This document shows positions 43,601 through 52,738 of a stretch of 64,000 nucleotides of DNA, in pieces. The translations under genes were made by a program, and so were the position numbers. The stretch's first letter is position 1; each line of letters starts with the position of its first letter. The notes below the pieces were generated by a model. It worked only from the letters and a program-made list of their open reading frames with translations. It searched no databases and was not told the origin of the DNA. The DNA is from Bacillota bacterium (GTDB lineage Bacteria; Bacillota; Clostridia; Acetivibrionales; DTU013): NCBI GenBank assembly GCA_023426125.1, contig JAFABI010000049.1, positions 1 to 64,000 on the forward strand, read 5' to 3'.

Positions 43601-44811
43601 GGAATTATGTGACATGGTCCAACGAAACCGACAGCATTCTGGTCAATTTCCTGCAGAATGCGTTCATAGAATTGTCTTTTGTGGCTGTGAACGGTAAGAC
43701 GGGGAGTATTGATCTTGGGGTCTCGGATTTGATCGACAAAACGGCGCCGGCGATGACCGTTGTGCCGCCGGAGGATAAAGATACGGCTATGGCGGCTAGC
43801 GTTACCTTCAAAGACTTCAGCGAGCCGGTTTACATTTATGGCCCCGGTGAAAGTGGGAAGTTATACCATATGACCGATGCGCTGACCAGAACCTTTACCG
43901 AAAGGGGCTCCTACAGCTTTCGCTTTACCGACGAGGCCGGCAATACGACGGACAAAACCATGGAAATAAAAAATATTGACGAAAATCCGCCCGGGATCTT
44001 GCTTTCAGAGCTGCCCGCCGCAGGCGAGTACTTTAAGGACGCCGTCACCTTTAAGGCCACCATGAGCGAAGCGGGAACCTTATCCTGCAACGGTACGGTG
44101 CAGAATGTAGCTGCACCTGTGGACGACGAGGGCGACGGTAAGTTCGAGGATGAGGAATGCAACTGGGTATCCTTTACGGTGACGCAAAACGGCAGCTATC
44201 CGCTGGTTGCAACGGATAGAGCGGGCAGGAAGACCACAACTTATGTAAACATCAGCAGCATCGACCGGGCGGCGCCCATCATGACATTCAGTCCGGCAAC
44301 GATCACGGTTCTGTCCAGCACCGATTTGCAAAGCTTTCTGGAGATGCTGGACTGTGGAATTACACTGCAGGACGATTTGACCGCGGCTCCGGAGATTACC
44401 CTGACACATGAACAGCTTACCGCTCCCCAGCTTTCAACGCCAGGCCTGTACCAGTTGAAATACACGGCAAAAGATCTGGCGGGAAATGAAAGGACCGCAA
44501 TACGGTATGTCAAGGTATACTCGGCGGTGGATATCTCGGTAACCGTGAACGGCGTGCGGGCAGAACCCGGGGGGACTGTGGTCCTCAGCGGACAGCAGGC
44601 GGTTCTTACGGTAGCAAACCTCCCTTTGGGTGACAATGAGCCTTATAAGGTTTACCTGCGAAAGGGCAAGTGGACCGGGGGGGCCATGAAAAACATGCCG
44701 CCGCTGGATAACCCGGCAAGTTTCGAGCTTCCGGACGAAGGCTGCTTCTATACATTGTATATTGTCACTCAGAACAGGGGCACCTATTTAACCTACCTTT
44801 ATGCACAGTGA
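37657..44811 (+). CDS. Giant secreted protein with tandem Ig-like repeats (2384 aa)
   Basis: A signal peptide (cleavage near AFA-EE) is followed by a unique N-terminal region (about 30-170) and then a long chain of beta-sandwich modules. Module borders are marked by a recurring D-x-x-A/P-P motif, for example IDRIAP, IDAAAP, IDDRPP, IDKTAP, IDENPP and IDRAAP, closely spaced after residue 1700, and by DxAGN turns (DLAGNPSG, DEAGNTTD, DLAGNERT). Such chains form rod-like surface or adhesion proteins. No sorting motif, SLH domain or transmembrane anchor is seen at the C-terminus, so anchoring must depend on a partner. AAGGAGGG precedes the ATG. Confidence 0.87.
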   Translation: MTGRRGISLILVWAVLTVQTVFPVRPAFAEEPAAESIEYQPVRQRVAIAPAALYQDARFYNQYVKTNETNYFNSISQFTDDNLNFNTVKKNYNAAFTKTLSELDPVLETLRQKQQLLVNLRVSLANKASSYFENKGIQAADIPAVRSYWGLQDDSNYRVYGDYDFVRYEYTVLDIRFSKSGKDGTKMQRASLLFADGTPPAISEVYTTEAQDKNSTRIYACNAGVSSIYIQVKFNEYIRFSDNSPQHGDVYLKLGIAKIGGDEVTGANQTARLVCLKEDTLTFRYDIPPQINGSDISHYIYKFGGIFDRDGKDILNAGDEAYTLKALTATGELEGTDAAGAFHKFTSRSLITDLAGNPSGSTVVPSPVKPVYMDKVAPCADGVSMAAAGDKSQYIGAGGSITPTVTFTEPLFYYNGTDFIRYNSPDTFQATLNVKDRSGNNITVRGSQFNEDSSKLIFKTLAIEDGMVLEAGAESIRIKSIHVSNPVNPPADARGNGLDTGGIPLPANQFLVDTEKPEISTNMPHSGGVYTPHLYAASGSGNNSFYFSFGLEDSLSGVLPAGTGQLSGSFNWEPADSAADTSKLSFQYAVTTDASVPSAYTSGAFGSGYAFPQLERSGADNLYIHIKAEGLEGLELDRSKLHITATDLVGNTGTSTYVLDGSQLDSVLDHTAPDIAVTRLYSCQEGGTWKFAADVTLTDKSKIAADKVQYQWTEKSTAPADDRWTLYPGLGTDAESVSATVTKDLMDDELNAYDLYIRSEDKSNNGNLRQAGPYSFTKDMRAPKFEVQAANIPTQKAQLKITASAQSADMGDGAGVLPATILTVVGSVYGSVTADTALSIGVFDDISNWSVSSDPNIAALIDGTYYGETKVRIISGYGISYDGSEVINPHGSMLSEEEYTLYTAPSKPAIHAITMRSSLEALSDGWTGPSEGPKYYTDLAGSTFLVSAENTLVPGWGSKDMDFDNSWFELYKEGNATPIYKTTLGMATAVSIPAGLAYETGTYYARATVTAKTSGKVETQTIENIRVDVTQPGNFGLSKTETDWNFDNPELTGLIGTHTVFYGYDRDDNSVDTYDGAPYLLLGSSAPRILSGGAEVENTGIRHKLYFSTLSDHPEMYVRVWNASPGVDAAAGKAAAVWQPIGEAVAARVVESAGDIPGNYSAGVVPLINNTENVLYYQVCHANGIKSSERVLLANVSDELPELEVALTPDAPTAAVTAAVSRVSSVSSPDMKVFYWDGTAAPVEVGGEVQISQADNNWFYTSNVYGNYIILRKQVPQIDRIAPVLSTLQVTGERDAYAVGVTISDKNACTLSMKFEDAYMARLGLSGYFPLELPEANGTWVADSARPDGIYKIERSDYPDGTVGLTLYGVYLYDDTRTGTVNLEYSLTARDAAGNANGLSGMLSNIANVRPDINLAPGTVRGMVRYYYNYSDDPEWDYLDIDEDRMMDLYCVTGNFNLPVRNVTPVQHHDATTEYSLRKDFLSIFKDGDCTVTYDDIFGNSYRTVKTVSGIDIDVNMTLSGVGPQTGKYTLAAEPVANVGKEVGDDDVIPFAVFADKYEVSFLNMEYTRTFGAIRTNLQFDGNENAILAMMELRGDGWHLDGTRPLIVIDSATRQAPAVTVHWYYHEFASDSLPEGETKTDRNVDVWLTADSPITGINGKLLSHTFTYGGDTSYTFEYRNSEGAIGVQRVVLPADMVESKGDDGFTDTTPPDCLVNVYGKYGSMVRALGSWDPVSDPDEIRSLLTWSGAFTLKLEVLDESKTKLVLLEGADRPGSGITYDNAQSDEIEGVSLSGNEIVVSGQNGFTVLLVDEADNRQAFSFPSDLWDKIDAAAPELDTVSRKPVTFTAVEVLFTLKDDRTAAGDIELVSPAGIAKDTEGNYILTFTENKSVQISMRDLAGNIGTAEISVATIDDRPPTASVVWWSQGLYDSSTGTYDPTQLTTSKTNRTITAKIALNKAIKSVNAGGIRDNSDTLVPAGQEGNYVTWSNETDSILVNFLQNAFIELSFVAVNGKTGSIDLGVSDLIDKTAPAMTVVPPEDKDTAMAASVTFKDFSEPVYIYGPGESGKLYHMTDALTRTFTERGSYSFRFTDEAGNTTDKTMEIKNIDENPPGILLSELPAAGEYFKDAVTFKATMSEAGTLSCNGTVQNVAAPVDDEGDGKFEDEECNWVSFTVTQNGSYPLVATDRAGRKTTTYVNISSIDRAAPIMTFSPATITVLSSTDLQSFLEMLDCGITLQDDLTAAPEITLTHEQLTAPQLSTPGLYQLKYTAKDLAGNERTAIRYVKVYSAVDISVTVNGVRAEPGGTVVLSGQQAVLTVANLPLGDNEPYKVYLRKGKWTGGAMKNMPPLDNPASFELPDEGCFYTLYIVTQNRGTYLTYLYAQ

Positions 44812-44827
44812 TAGGGGGGAACGCAAA

Positions 44828-47800
44828 ATGAAAACGAGAATGAAACGCCACATAAAAAGAATCCTGGCCATAGCGCTTGTTTTTAGCATTCTGTCCGGCA
44901 TGCTTCCTATGGCTCGGCTTACAGCCTTTGCCACCGGACCGGACACTTATACGTTGAGCAATGGCTATATTTCTGTGACGGTATCGGCGAAAAACGGCGG
45001 GTTTACCGTGGACACAGACCAGGGCAGCAGGCTGGTCAAATCCGACAATAACAAGAAATTGCTATATCACAGCGGTGAATACGATACTTCCTTTACTTCC
45101 TTCCAGGTTGACTATCCCGGAGGGCAGGCAAAGGAATATGTATTCGGCGGAAATTATTCTTTCCTGGGACTGGGCGGCAACAACCTGACAACAGTTCAGG
45201 ACGCAACAGGCATTACCTCGACCTGGACGGTGGACCGACTGACCTTTACACAGCGGATCGAGCTTGCAAATTCAGGCTCGGCGGAGCATGGCATGGTAGC
45301 CTTGACCTATAAGGTCAGCAGCCAGAGAAGCGATACGGTATCCGTCAAACAGAGGCTGCTGCTGGACACCGCTCTGGGTGACCAGGACTTTGCATACTAT
45401 GCAGTGACGGACGGCAGCAACAATTCCCGCCGCGTCCAGACAGAGCAGATCATAGAAACGAAGGATCATATACCTCTGGGTTTTTTCGCATATGATGACC
45501 CGAATGCGCCGGGCATTACCGCATATAGCGTCAACAGCAGCAATTCCATGCCTTACCGGCTGGCTTTTGCCCATTGGAACAACCTTGCGGCCACAGCTTT
45601 TGACTTTGTGCCCGATCCGGCCATGAACTTTACCAACAAGGATAATTTGAAGTATCAAACGGCTGACAGCGCTTATGCCCTCTATTACGATATGGGTTCT
45701 GTCGCCCCGGGTGGTTCGGGGAAGCAGGTTTCAACGGATTACGGCGTTTACTCCAATGAAGAAGCGGAACAGGCGGGCAGTATCGCCGTCAATGCCGTTT
45801 CCCCACTATCCCTTGAACTGTCGGAAGATGGAAAATCTTATAAAAAAACCGGTGCCGCCTTGCCGGGGCAGGCTACGTTCAGCATCCAGGCACAGCTGGA
45901 CAACTATGCCAGTGATAGGGCAAAGGACTATGATAAAGTCACCGTGGCCTTTTATACCTACAGCGGCATAACGCCTCTGGACGGAGCGGGAGGAGAGGTT
46001 CTCCCCGCACCCACCTATCAAACTCCTTTTACTGCTGATTTCATGGATTTTTCCATCGGAGAGATGAAAACCTCAACCTTCTATTTCAAGGTGGATGTGG
46101 GCGCGTCCAGCGCCTACCGCAAGGTTGAAATGAATGTCTTTGACACAAGCAAGGATGTATCGGGAACGGAGAGCAATCTCGTCAGGGAAAACCTGATCGG
46201 AACCTATACCTTTTATGTCCTTTGCCCGGGCGGAGACGGCGAACTTCCCAAAGTGACCTTCATGGGGAGCGAGCCTGAAATCCTTTATTATGAGGGAACA
46301 AGACACCTTTATATTACCGGCGGAAACCTGCAGATGCTAAACGGCGACAAGTCGCAGTATACCTTGTATGCGCACAATACCGCCGATGCGGGCTTAATAT
46401 ACCGGATTCCCTCCGACAATATCCTGTTTCCGCAGGAAAATCTGATGGACATTGCTTTTACCGAAGAGATGGCTCCGGGAAGCTATGAACTGAGGTTCGA
46501 ACTGACCTATGACTTTGCCGAAGCGATTGGCAGTTCCAAAATTTTAACAGCGCCCGCTTTGTCGGTGGTAATGAGCGATGACCTGCAGTTCCGGAACACC
46601 TATTACGGCATTGTGGCGGTGGTGCAGGAGGGTTCGGGCCCCGCTTCCGGATATCTGATCAAGAGCTATAAAAACGAAGGGGCCTTTGATCAGGATAAAG
46701 CCAATTATGATGAAATTCTGGTGACTCTGAGGGGGGATTTTACCGTAGAAGATGACGGTTACGGAGGGGATAAGTATACCGCAACCTCTGTTTACAGCAC
46801 CGACAACAATGGCGGTAAAAACGCGCAAAACCTGATAACCATCAACAATTGCATCGACTTTGAAGGCGGAAATATTTCAGTTTATTACAAATATGAAAGC
46901 GGGACCCCGCAGTCTGTCTATGTTGATTTTGACGGCAGTTTATATACATCCGTGGAGAGAACCGGCATATGGAAGGGGAAGGCAGCCTTTACGGAAATTA
47001 AAAACGGGCTGGACTACGGGCTGACACCCTATAATAAAGGCGGCACAAAGCTGCAAGGCTTCAATGGCAATCCTATCATGCTGATATGGCCAAACGCGCT
47101 GGGTCTGGGACAAACCCTGGCAGGTATGGTGGTCAAGTTCACCTACGGTACCCTTGGGGTCATGTATGATTCGGATGCAGCCAATATAACCGGAATCAGC
47201 AGCTCCACACCTGTTGCAGGAAATGTGCTTTCCTTTTCCGGGGCGCTGGATCTGGGCTTTTTAATACCGCAATCCAGAACGGCCAGGGAAAGCAGCAGGA
47301 ACATCAATGCAGGCACTGAGCTTTACTGGATCTCGCAAGACCCGAAAGATGAACTGCGGGGACTATGGGATCATTACTATGAACAGACCCAAAAAAACAA
47401 AACGCAGACCGGAAAGGAATATACCCCGGGCCAGGCAAGTATCTATGTGGATAACATACTGTTCGGCTGCGGCAAAGGCTTCATCGGCGTCAAATTTACC
47501 ACAGACCTTGCCTTGCCTGCCTATATCGACGCCATGCCCTCCATCCAGGGCAAACTGACGGTGAATACCATCAATGACTGGGCGATGGCTGTTAAGGGAA
47601 CCTGCCAGTTTACCACCATTACCCTGGAGGTGGAACTGGGCATCCGGAGCCATAACAATATTCCGGTTCCGGATAAGCTCTATTTCTATGTGGCAGGCTT
47701 TGAACCGGGAATCAATGTGGATGGCTTCGGCGTGCTCTGGATCACTGGAGGCGGCGGAGGTATTGACAAATTGTACGATACGGTTTTTGCATCCAATGGG

Positions 47801-50800
47801 ATACCACCGCTGAAGCTGCTGATATCCGTCGCCTTCGATGTCTTTAAAATATTGTCCGCCCGCGCGGATTTATCCTTGAGCCTGCGTGGTATAGGTCTGA
47901 ACGTAAACGGCGTGAAGCTGAAGGGCTCCAATATTGAACTGTTGAAACGGATGCAATTGCAGTTCGACTGGTACCCGGATATTTACTTTTTAGCGGCGGT
48001 AAGCGCCAGCTTCTATGACATTGTCATAGGGCAGGGGTACATCGTGATTATCGACAACGAAAAATACCATGGCTTTTTTGAAGGGTTCGTAAGGGGCGTT
48101 ATCCGGATACCGGGCTCGATCCCCATCATTGGGGGTATCAATATTGCACAGGTGGATTTTGGAATCAACAACGACAAGCTCTGGGGCGCAGCCTGGGTCT
48201 TCGGCGCCATAGGGATCTCTGTGGTCTATTACTGGGGCGGAGATGTGGACGTCTACCTTAAGAAGAACCCTGCCGCACAGCCTACTTTTCCGGAACTGCT
48301 GGGGTATGAGGATATCCCTGTTTATTATGACAAGGAAAAAGACAGGACGCTTTACATGAGGATCGGAGATAATCTGACGCTGGCGTCCATGGCGGAAATT
48401 ACCGGGGATACGGGCAAAACGCCCCGGTTGTTTGGCGCCGGACCGACGGTTTATTCCGACGCAGCCAGGGAAAAGCATGTGGTCAATACAGGAGCCTATG
48501 CCGGGAAAAAATATGTTTATACGGCCAGTTTCCATGCAACAAGTCTGGAGGATGCAAGGAGCAAAGCAGCCGGGTTCGGTATTTATAAAAAGGACCATCC
48601 CGGGCAGGTGTTTCCCCTGGAGATGTATGACCCCGACAGCGATAACCTGCCTACTGCCAATGCCAATTTAACCTACGACGCCGGCACGCAAACAGCTGCG
48701 TTAGGCGTTGCACTGACCCGGTCCGAAGATTTTGATACCGAATGGGAGATCCTTACCACAGGCGTACCGGCGGACATCGTGCTCTTTGAGGTGGGAAGCA
48801 TACCGGAAATGACGTCCGCCAACGGAGCAATCAGCGGTCGGGACCTTTCGGTGACTTGGGACGGTACCGATCTGGATAAACTGGATTCCGTCAGCTTTTA
48901 CCTGACAGAGGATGCGACAGGCGCCGAACCGGGGGAGTTGATTGCGACACTTGACGAAAGGGATGACATTACCCGTAAAAACGGCAGTTTTGCTCTTCCT
49001 GCTGATCTGCCAAGCGGCGACTATTACCTGAGAGCCGTATACTCCCAGGAGGACGTGGTCAACGGGATCAGGATGGGCAACAGCATCAGCTATACAAACA
49101 GCAATCAACCGGATGACCCGGGCGGCGTAACGATTGCAAACGGCGGCGACCTGGCTTTTGACGTGGCGATTGAGGACCATGCCAATGCGGACGGCTACAT
49201 GGTCAGTGTTTATAAAGTCAATGACCTGGGGGATTTGGAAGCTACCGACATCACCAATATGTCCTTTGATAAAACCGAGGGCGTCCTGCCAGCCGTTTCG
49301 GCAGGCGGAAGCTACCAGGGAATTGCTGCAGACGGCGGGACCGTAACCTACGGACTGACAGCCGGAATTACGTACAGCATCGGTGTCACAGCTTATAACT
49401 ATCTTGACGGGGACGGTGACGGAACAGATGACGGTATCCTGTATGGCAATGAAGTATTCTCCAACAGAGAGGTTCTGAAAGCCGTTACGGCAGCAAACGT
49501 GGAGATCCTGGCAAAAACGCCCTTTGTACGGGTAACCGGTGAAGAGTGGCAGCAGGATCAAAATGGCGTTGCGAAACTAATGGAGGTGACCAATGACACC
49601 TTTAAGACGGAGGATGTGACCTTTGGCATTTCTTCCAACGAGAAAATCAGCGGGAATTGGTATCTGGACGATTTTGACGCATCCGGAGCTTTTACGGATA
49701 CGGATAGCTTTGATGTCGCTCTCAAAGGACTTGCCGAAGGCAGCCATACACTGAATGTCAGCGGGAAGGACGCCGACGGCGACAGCTTCAGGAGGACGAA
49801 GGTCTTTACCGTGGATACCAAAGCGCCCAAGCTTTTGCTGTCGGCGCCTGTCAATGGCCAATGCTTTGGTGAAGACGGCGTACTTCATGTGGAAGGCGTT
49901 ACGGACCAGGATGCATATTTTATCGTTGCGGTAGACGGTGATATCCGGGTTGCTTCGGCTAAAATCAGCGATATGGGAGCGCTGTCCGGAAGGATTGATA
50001 CGGATGGAATCTTCGGATTTGATATCAATGTCGACCCCCGTGTCGCAACCCATCATATCCGGATAACCGTCACGGATAAAGCAGGCAACAGCTACAGCAG
50101 CGAGGCCGGCGTGCAAAATATGGGGCTTTCCCATATCGGCAGCCTGAGTCTCTATGCAGATGGTGTACGATATACAAACCGGAACCTTGCCCTTTCGTCC
50201 GAAGGCAGCACTGTTGCCGCCATGAGCCTGGTAGCCGAAACGGAGGGCGGAGGAAGCTTTGTCATCAATGATCCCGACCTGGTTTATTGGGAGGCCAAAG
50301 CGGTCAATGGAAGTGCAAGTATCGGTGACGACGGACTGCTGACGGTTCAGCCCGGCAGCATCGGCTATGTCACCGGAGGCCTGCAGGTGGCACAAAGTGC
50401 ATCTATGACGGCATCGGCAACCTTTGGGGCAGAGGTGTACGGCGTGCCGTTATCGGATTATGTGACACTGACTTTGGGCTCAACCATCGGAGGTACCGTG
50501 ACCGGCGAAGGCAGGTACCGCTCCGGAGAGACGGTTGAAATCACGGCAGTACCCCTTGCAGGATATAGGTTTGCAGGCTGGACTGTTCAGGGAACAGCCC
50601 GGATTGCAAACATCAATTCGGCGCAGACCACCATCACGCTGTCCGGTACTAATGTTACGGTCACTGCAAGATTTGAGCGTACCGGAGGAACGGGAACGGA
50701 ATCGGAAGCGGACCAGTCCCCGTCGGACATGGCCTCCATCCGGCGGCAGGCGGCAGCGGGGGAAAAGGTCGTCATTGCCTTGCCCCGGGATATTGCTGAA

Positions 50801-51499
50801 AAACAGCCGGTGGTCTGTGTGCTCAGGAATGGCAGGGAATATGTCGTTCCCTGGAGCATGATAAAGGATGGAAATCTGACTTTTATAGCACCGGTGGACG
50901 GTACCTATTATTTAAAAGAAGTGAAAACTGGCTTTACCGATATAAAAGACAACTGGGCCGGGGAGTATATCGAATTTGCTGCGGCAAGAGGACTGTTCAG
51001 CGGAATTGGCGGAAATCTGTTCGATCCGGGAGGAGCTATGACCCGGGCTATGTTCGTAACTGTCCTGGGAAGGCTGCAGGATGTTGACACAGCGGGGTAT
51101 TCCGGAAGCAGTTTTAATGATGTAAAGGAAGGACAATGGTATTCGAAATATGTGGAATGGGCTTTCCAGAGCGGAATAACGGCAGGTATCGGCAGCGGAC
51201 TCTTCGATCCCGACGGTGAAATAACGCGGGAGCAAATGTGTGTGATATTTGAGCGATACTTGAAGTTTGCAGGGTATGATTTGCCTGAAGCGGTGGAACC
51301 GGAGGCTTTCGCGGATGAAGGGGAAATAAGCGCCTGGGCAAAGAATGCAGTGGAATTTGCGCAGAGAGCAGGTTTGGTCAACGGAATAGGAAACAATCTT
51401 TTCAATCCGGAGGGAAATGCCACCCGTGCCGAGGTTGCGGCAATATTTAAAAGAGTGATTGAAAAAATTGTGGAATCAAAGCAGGGAGGCTCTGAATGA
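44828..51499 (+). CDS. S-layer-homology surface protein (2223 aa)
   Basis: A signal peptide (to about residue 35, FA-TGPD) is followed by an N-terminal beta-sandwich region resembling galactose-mutarotase-like folds (YTLSNGYISVTVS), a long beta-rich middle without a recognised family, Ig-like modules near 1660-1760, and a Gly-rich bacterial repeat (YRSGETVEITA, about 1883-1955). Three SLH domains at about 2035-2220 (FTDIKDNWAGEYIEFA, FNDVKEGQWYSKYVEWA, AWAKNAVEFAQRAGL) should bind secondary cell-wall polymer. ATG at 44828 follows AGGGGGG, 16 nt after the giant gene. It may dock the giant protein on the wall, which is inference. Confidence 0.9.
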   Translation: MKTRMKRHIKRILAIALVFSILSGMLPMARLTAFATGPDTYTLSNGYISVTVSAKNGGFTVDTDQGSRLVKSDNNKKLLYHSGEYDTSFTSFQVDYPGGQAKEYVFGGNYSFLGLGGNNLTTVQDATGITSTWTVDRLTFTQRIELANSGSAEHGMVALTYKVSSQRSDTVSVKQRLLLDTALGDQDFAYYAVTDGSNNSRRVQTEQIIETKDHIPLGFFAYDDPNAPGITAYSVNSSNSMPYRLAFAHWNNLAATAFDFVPDPAMNFTNKDNLKYQTADSAYALYYDMGSVAPGGSGKQVSTDYGVYSNEEAEQAGSIAVNAVSPLSLELSEDGKSYKKTGAALPGQATFSIQAQLDNYASDRAKDYDKVTVAFYTYSGITPLDGAGGEVLPAPTYQTPFTADFMDFSIGEMKTSTFYFKVDVGASSAYRKVEMNVFDTSKDVSGTESNLVRENLIGTYTFYVLCPGGDGELPKVTFMGSEPEILYYEGTRHLYITGGNLQMLNGDKSQYTLYAHNTADAGLIYRIPSDNILFPQENLMDIAFTEEMAPGSYELRFELTYDFAEAIGSSKILTAPALSVVMSDDLQFRNTYYGIVAVVQEGSGPASGYLIKSYKNEGAFDQDKANYDEILVTLRGDFTVEDDGYGGDKYTATSVYSTDNNGGKNAQNLITINNCIDFEGGNISVYYKYESGTPQSVYVDFDGSLYTSVERTGIWKGKAAFTEIKNGLDYGLTPYNKGGTKLQGFNGNPIMLIWPNALGLGQTLAGMVVKFTYGTLGVMYDSDAANITGISSSTPVAGNVLSFSGALDLGFLIPQSRTARESSRNINAGTELYWISQDPKDELRGLWDHYYEQTQKNKTQTGKEYTPGQASIYVDNILFGCGKGFIGVKFTTDLALPAYIDAMPSIQGKLTVNTINDWAMAVKGTCQFTTITLEVELGIRSHNNIPVPDKLYFYVAGFEPGINVDGFGVLWITGGGGGIDKLYDTVFASNGIPPLKLLISVAFDVFKILSARADLSLSLRGIGLNVNGVKLKGSNIELLKRMQLQFDWYPDIYFLAAVSASFYDIVIGQGYIVIIDNEKYHGFFEGFVRGVIRIPGSIPIIGGINIAQVDFGINNDKLWGAAWVFGAIGISVVYYWGGDVDVYLKKNPAAQPTFPELLGYEDIPVYYDKEKDRTLYMRIGDNLTLASMAEITGDTGKTPRLFGAGPTVYSDAAREKHVVNTGAYAGKKYVYTASFHATSLEDARSKAAGFGIYKKDHPGQVFPLEMYDPDSDNLPTANANLTYDAGTQTAALGVALTRSEDFDTEWEILTTGVPADIVLFEVGSIPEMTSANGAISGRDLSVTWDGTDLDKLDSVSFYLTEDATGAEPGELIATLDERDDITRKNGSFALPADLPSGDYYLRAVYSQEDVVNGIRMGNSISYTNSNQPDDPGGVTIANGGDLAFDVAIEDHANADGYMVSVYKVNDLGDLEATDITNMSFDKTEGVLPAVSAGGSYQGIAADGGTVTYGLTAGITYSIGVTAYNYLDGDGDGTDDGILYGNEVFSNREVLKAVTAANVEILAKTPFVRVTGEEWQQDQNGVAKLMEVTNDTFKTEDVTFGISSNEKISGNWYLDDFDASGAFTDTDSFDVALKGLAEGSHTLNVSGKDADGDSFRRTKVFTVDTKAPKLLLSAPVNGQCFGEDGVLHVEGVTDQDAYFIVAVDGDIRVASAKISDMGALSGRIDTDGIFGFDINVDPRVATHHIRITVTDKAGNSYSSEAGVQNMGLSHIGSLSLYADGVRYTNRNLALSSEGSTVAAMSLVAETEGGGSFVINDPDLVYWEAKAVNGSASIGDDGLLTVQPGSIGYVTGGLQVAQSASMTASATFGAEVYGVPLSDYVTLTLGSTIGGTVTGEGRYRSGETVEITAVPLAGYRFAGWTVQGTARIANINSAQTTITLSGTNVTVTARFERTGGTGTESEADQSPSDMASIRRQAAAGEKVVIALPRDIAEKQPVVCVLRNGREYVVPWSMIKDGNLTFIAPVDGTYYLKEVKTGFTDIKDNWAGEYIEFAAARGLFSGIGGNLFDPGGAMTRAMFVTVLGRLQDVDTAGYSGSSFNDVKEGQWYSKYVEWAFQSGITAGIGSGLFDPDGEITREQMCVIFERYLKFAGYDLPEAVEPEAFADEGEISAWAKNAVEFAQRAGLVNGIGNNLFNPEGNATRAEVAAIFKRVIEKIVESKQGGSE

Positions 51500-52377
51500 A
51501 AAGAATGATTTTTGTCCTGCTGGCGGTACTCTGTTTTATGCCTTTTGCGTCAGCAGGAGCGGAGGATATCGGTCAGGTCACTATTGCGGTGATCGATACC
51601 GGAATTGCCGAGAAAAACAGCCTGCTGGATTATGCACACATACTGTCGGGGATCAGCTATGTAGATGGTATATCGTCCTGCCGGGACCGGTTGGGCCACG
51701 GAACAGCCATTGCCGGTATACTTCAGGAATATGCTCCTGGCGCCAGTCTGCTGCCAATGATGTATTATACGAAATATGCTTCGGGAGTGCCGCAATCCGG
51801 TGGTATTAAGGCAATTTGCCGGGCGATATATGACGCTGTGGACAGCTACCAATGTAAAATCATCAATATAAGTTCAGGGATTTATACGGAAGATGAAGAA
51901 CTGAAAGCCGCAATAGAATATGCCGAGTCAAAAAATGTTATCGTCGTTTCAGCTGTGGGAAATGACAATAAAGTAGAAGGCGGCAGGGTATATTATCCTG
52001 CCGCATACCCTACGGTCATAGGTGTGGGAGCTGTGGACGCGGATGAAAATATTGCTGATTTCTCCCAGCGGAACAGCAGTGTTATGGCAGTGATGCCGGG
52101 AGTGGATGTGGAGGTCGTTTCCATAAAAAACAGCGAGGATTATACAGAAGTCAGCGGTACCTCGTATGCAGCTGCGGCAGTGTGCGGAATAGCAGCCGAA
52201 GCGGCCGGACGGTATCCGAAGATAACGCCGGAGGAACTGAGGACGCTGATTAAGCTTTCATGCAGAGATCTTGGAACCCCCGGTTATGATGTTTCCTACG
52301 GATACGGTATATTGGATAAGGACCTGTTATTGAAAAATCTCGAAAGGCTGAGGGACGGAGCATTATCCTTAATGTAA
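51496..52377 (+). CDS. Compact secreted subtilisin-like serine protease (S8)
   Basis: This 293-aa exported protease has a signal peptide (cleavage near ASA-GA) and the full catalytic triad: Asp in AVIDTGI, His in GHGTAIAG, Ser in SGTSYAAA. The oxyanion Asn is in SAVGNDNK. Almost nothing separates the signal peptide from the catalytic domain, so it lacks the usual I9 propeptide. The start overlaps the SLH-protein stop by ATGA, a tight coupling that suggests the two large proteins are its substrates or that it acts in their assembly. Confidence 0.9.
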   Translation: MKRMIFVLLAVLCFMPFASAGAEDIGQVTIAVIDTGIAEKNSLLDYAHILSGISYVDGISSCRDRLGHGTAIAGILQEYAPGASLLPMMYYTKYASGVPQSGGIKAICRAIYDAVDSYQCKIINISSGIYTEDEELKAAIEYAESKNVIVVSAVGNDNKVEGGRVYYPAAYPTVIGVGAVDADENIADFSQRNSSVMAVMPGVDVEVVSIKNSEDYTEVSGTSYAAAAVCGIAAEAAGRYPKITPEELRTLIKLSCRDLGTPGYDVSYGYGILDKDLLLKNLERLRDGALSLM

Positions 52378-52738
52378 GTAAAACTAAAAAGCCAGCACTT
52401 TGCAATTCTATACAACGGCAAACTTCCGATGACTTTTTTGTGACTGAAAAAGCTGCAATGGCGGGGCAGAGATCATTAACATGAGTAAACAAGACAATAT
52501 TGTCACGCTGAAGCGTTTCGGGCCTGAAAATCCCGATGCCGCCGGCTTTGTGAAGTGATGGAGACCATTAGGCCAAGACCAAATTAAAGGGCTTGAACTG
52601 GTAGATAAGCGGACGACACCGACATATAGAAGAGGTACTATCCCTTGAGATAATACCTCTCCTGTTCCGTATCGGTTTGGGTATGGCTCAGCAAGTTTTG
52701 CTGCTGTACCGCGCCTTTATTCGACACCCTTTTCTTTC
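52378..52738. other. Intergenic region with a weak hairpin
   Basis: In these 361 nt between convergent genes the only structure is an imperfect hairpin at 52631-52660 (AGAGGTACTATC / GATAATACCTCT) without a clear T-run. A 25-codon frame from the ATG at 52481 has no ribosome site and was not recognised. No gene can be supported. Confidence 0.5.
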
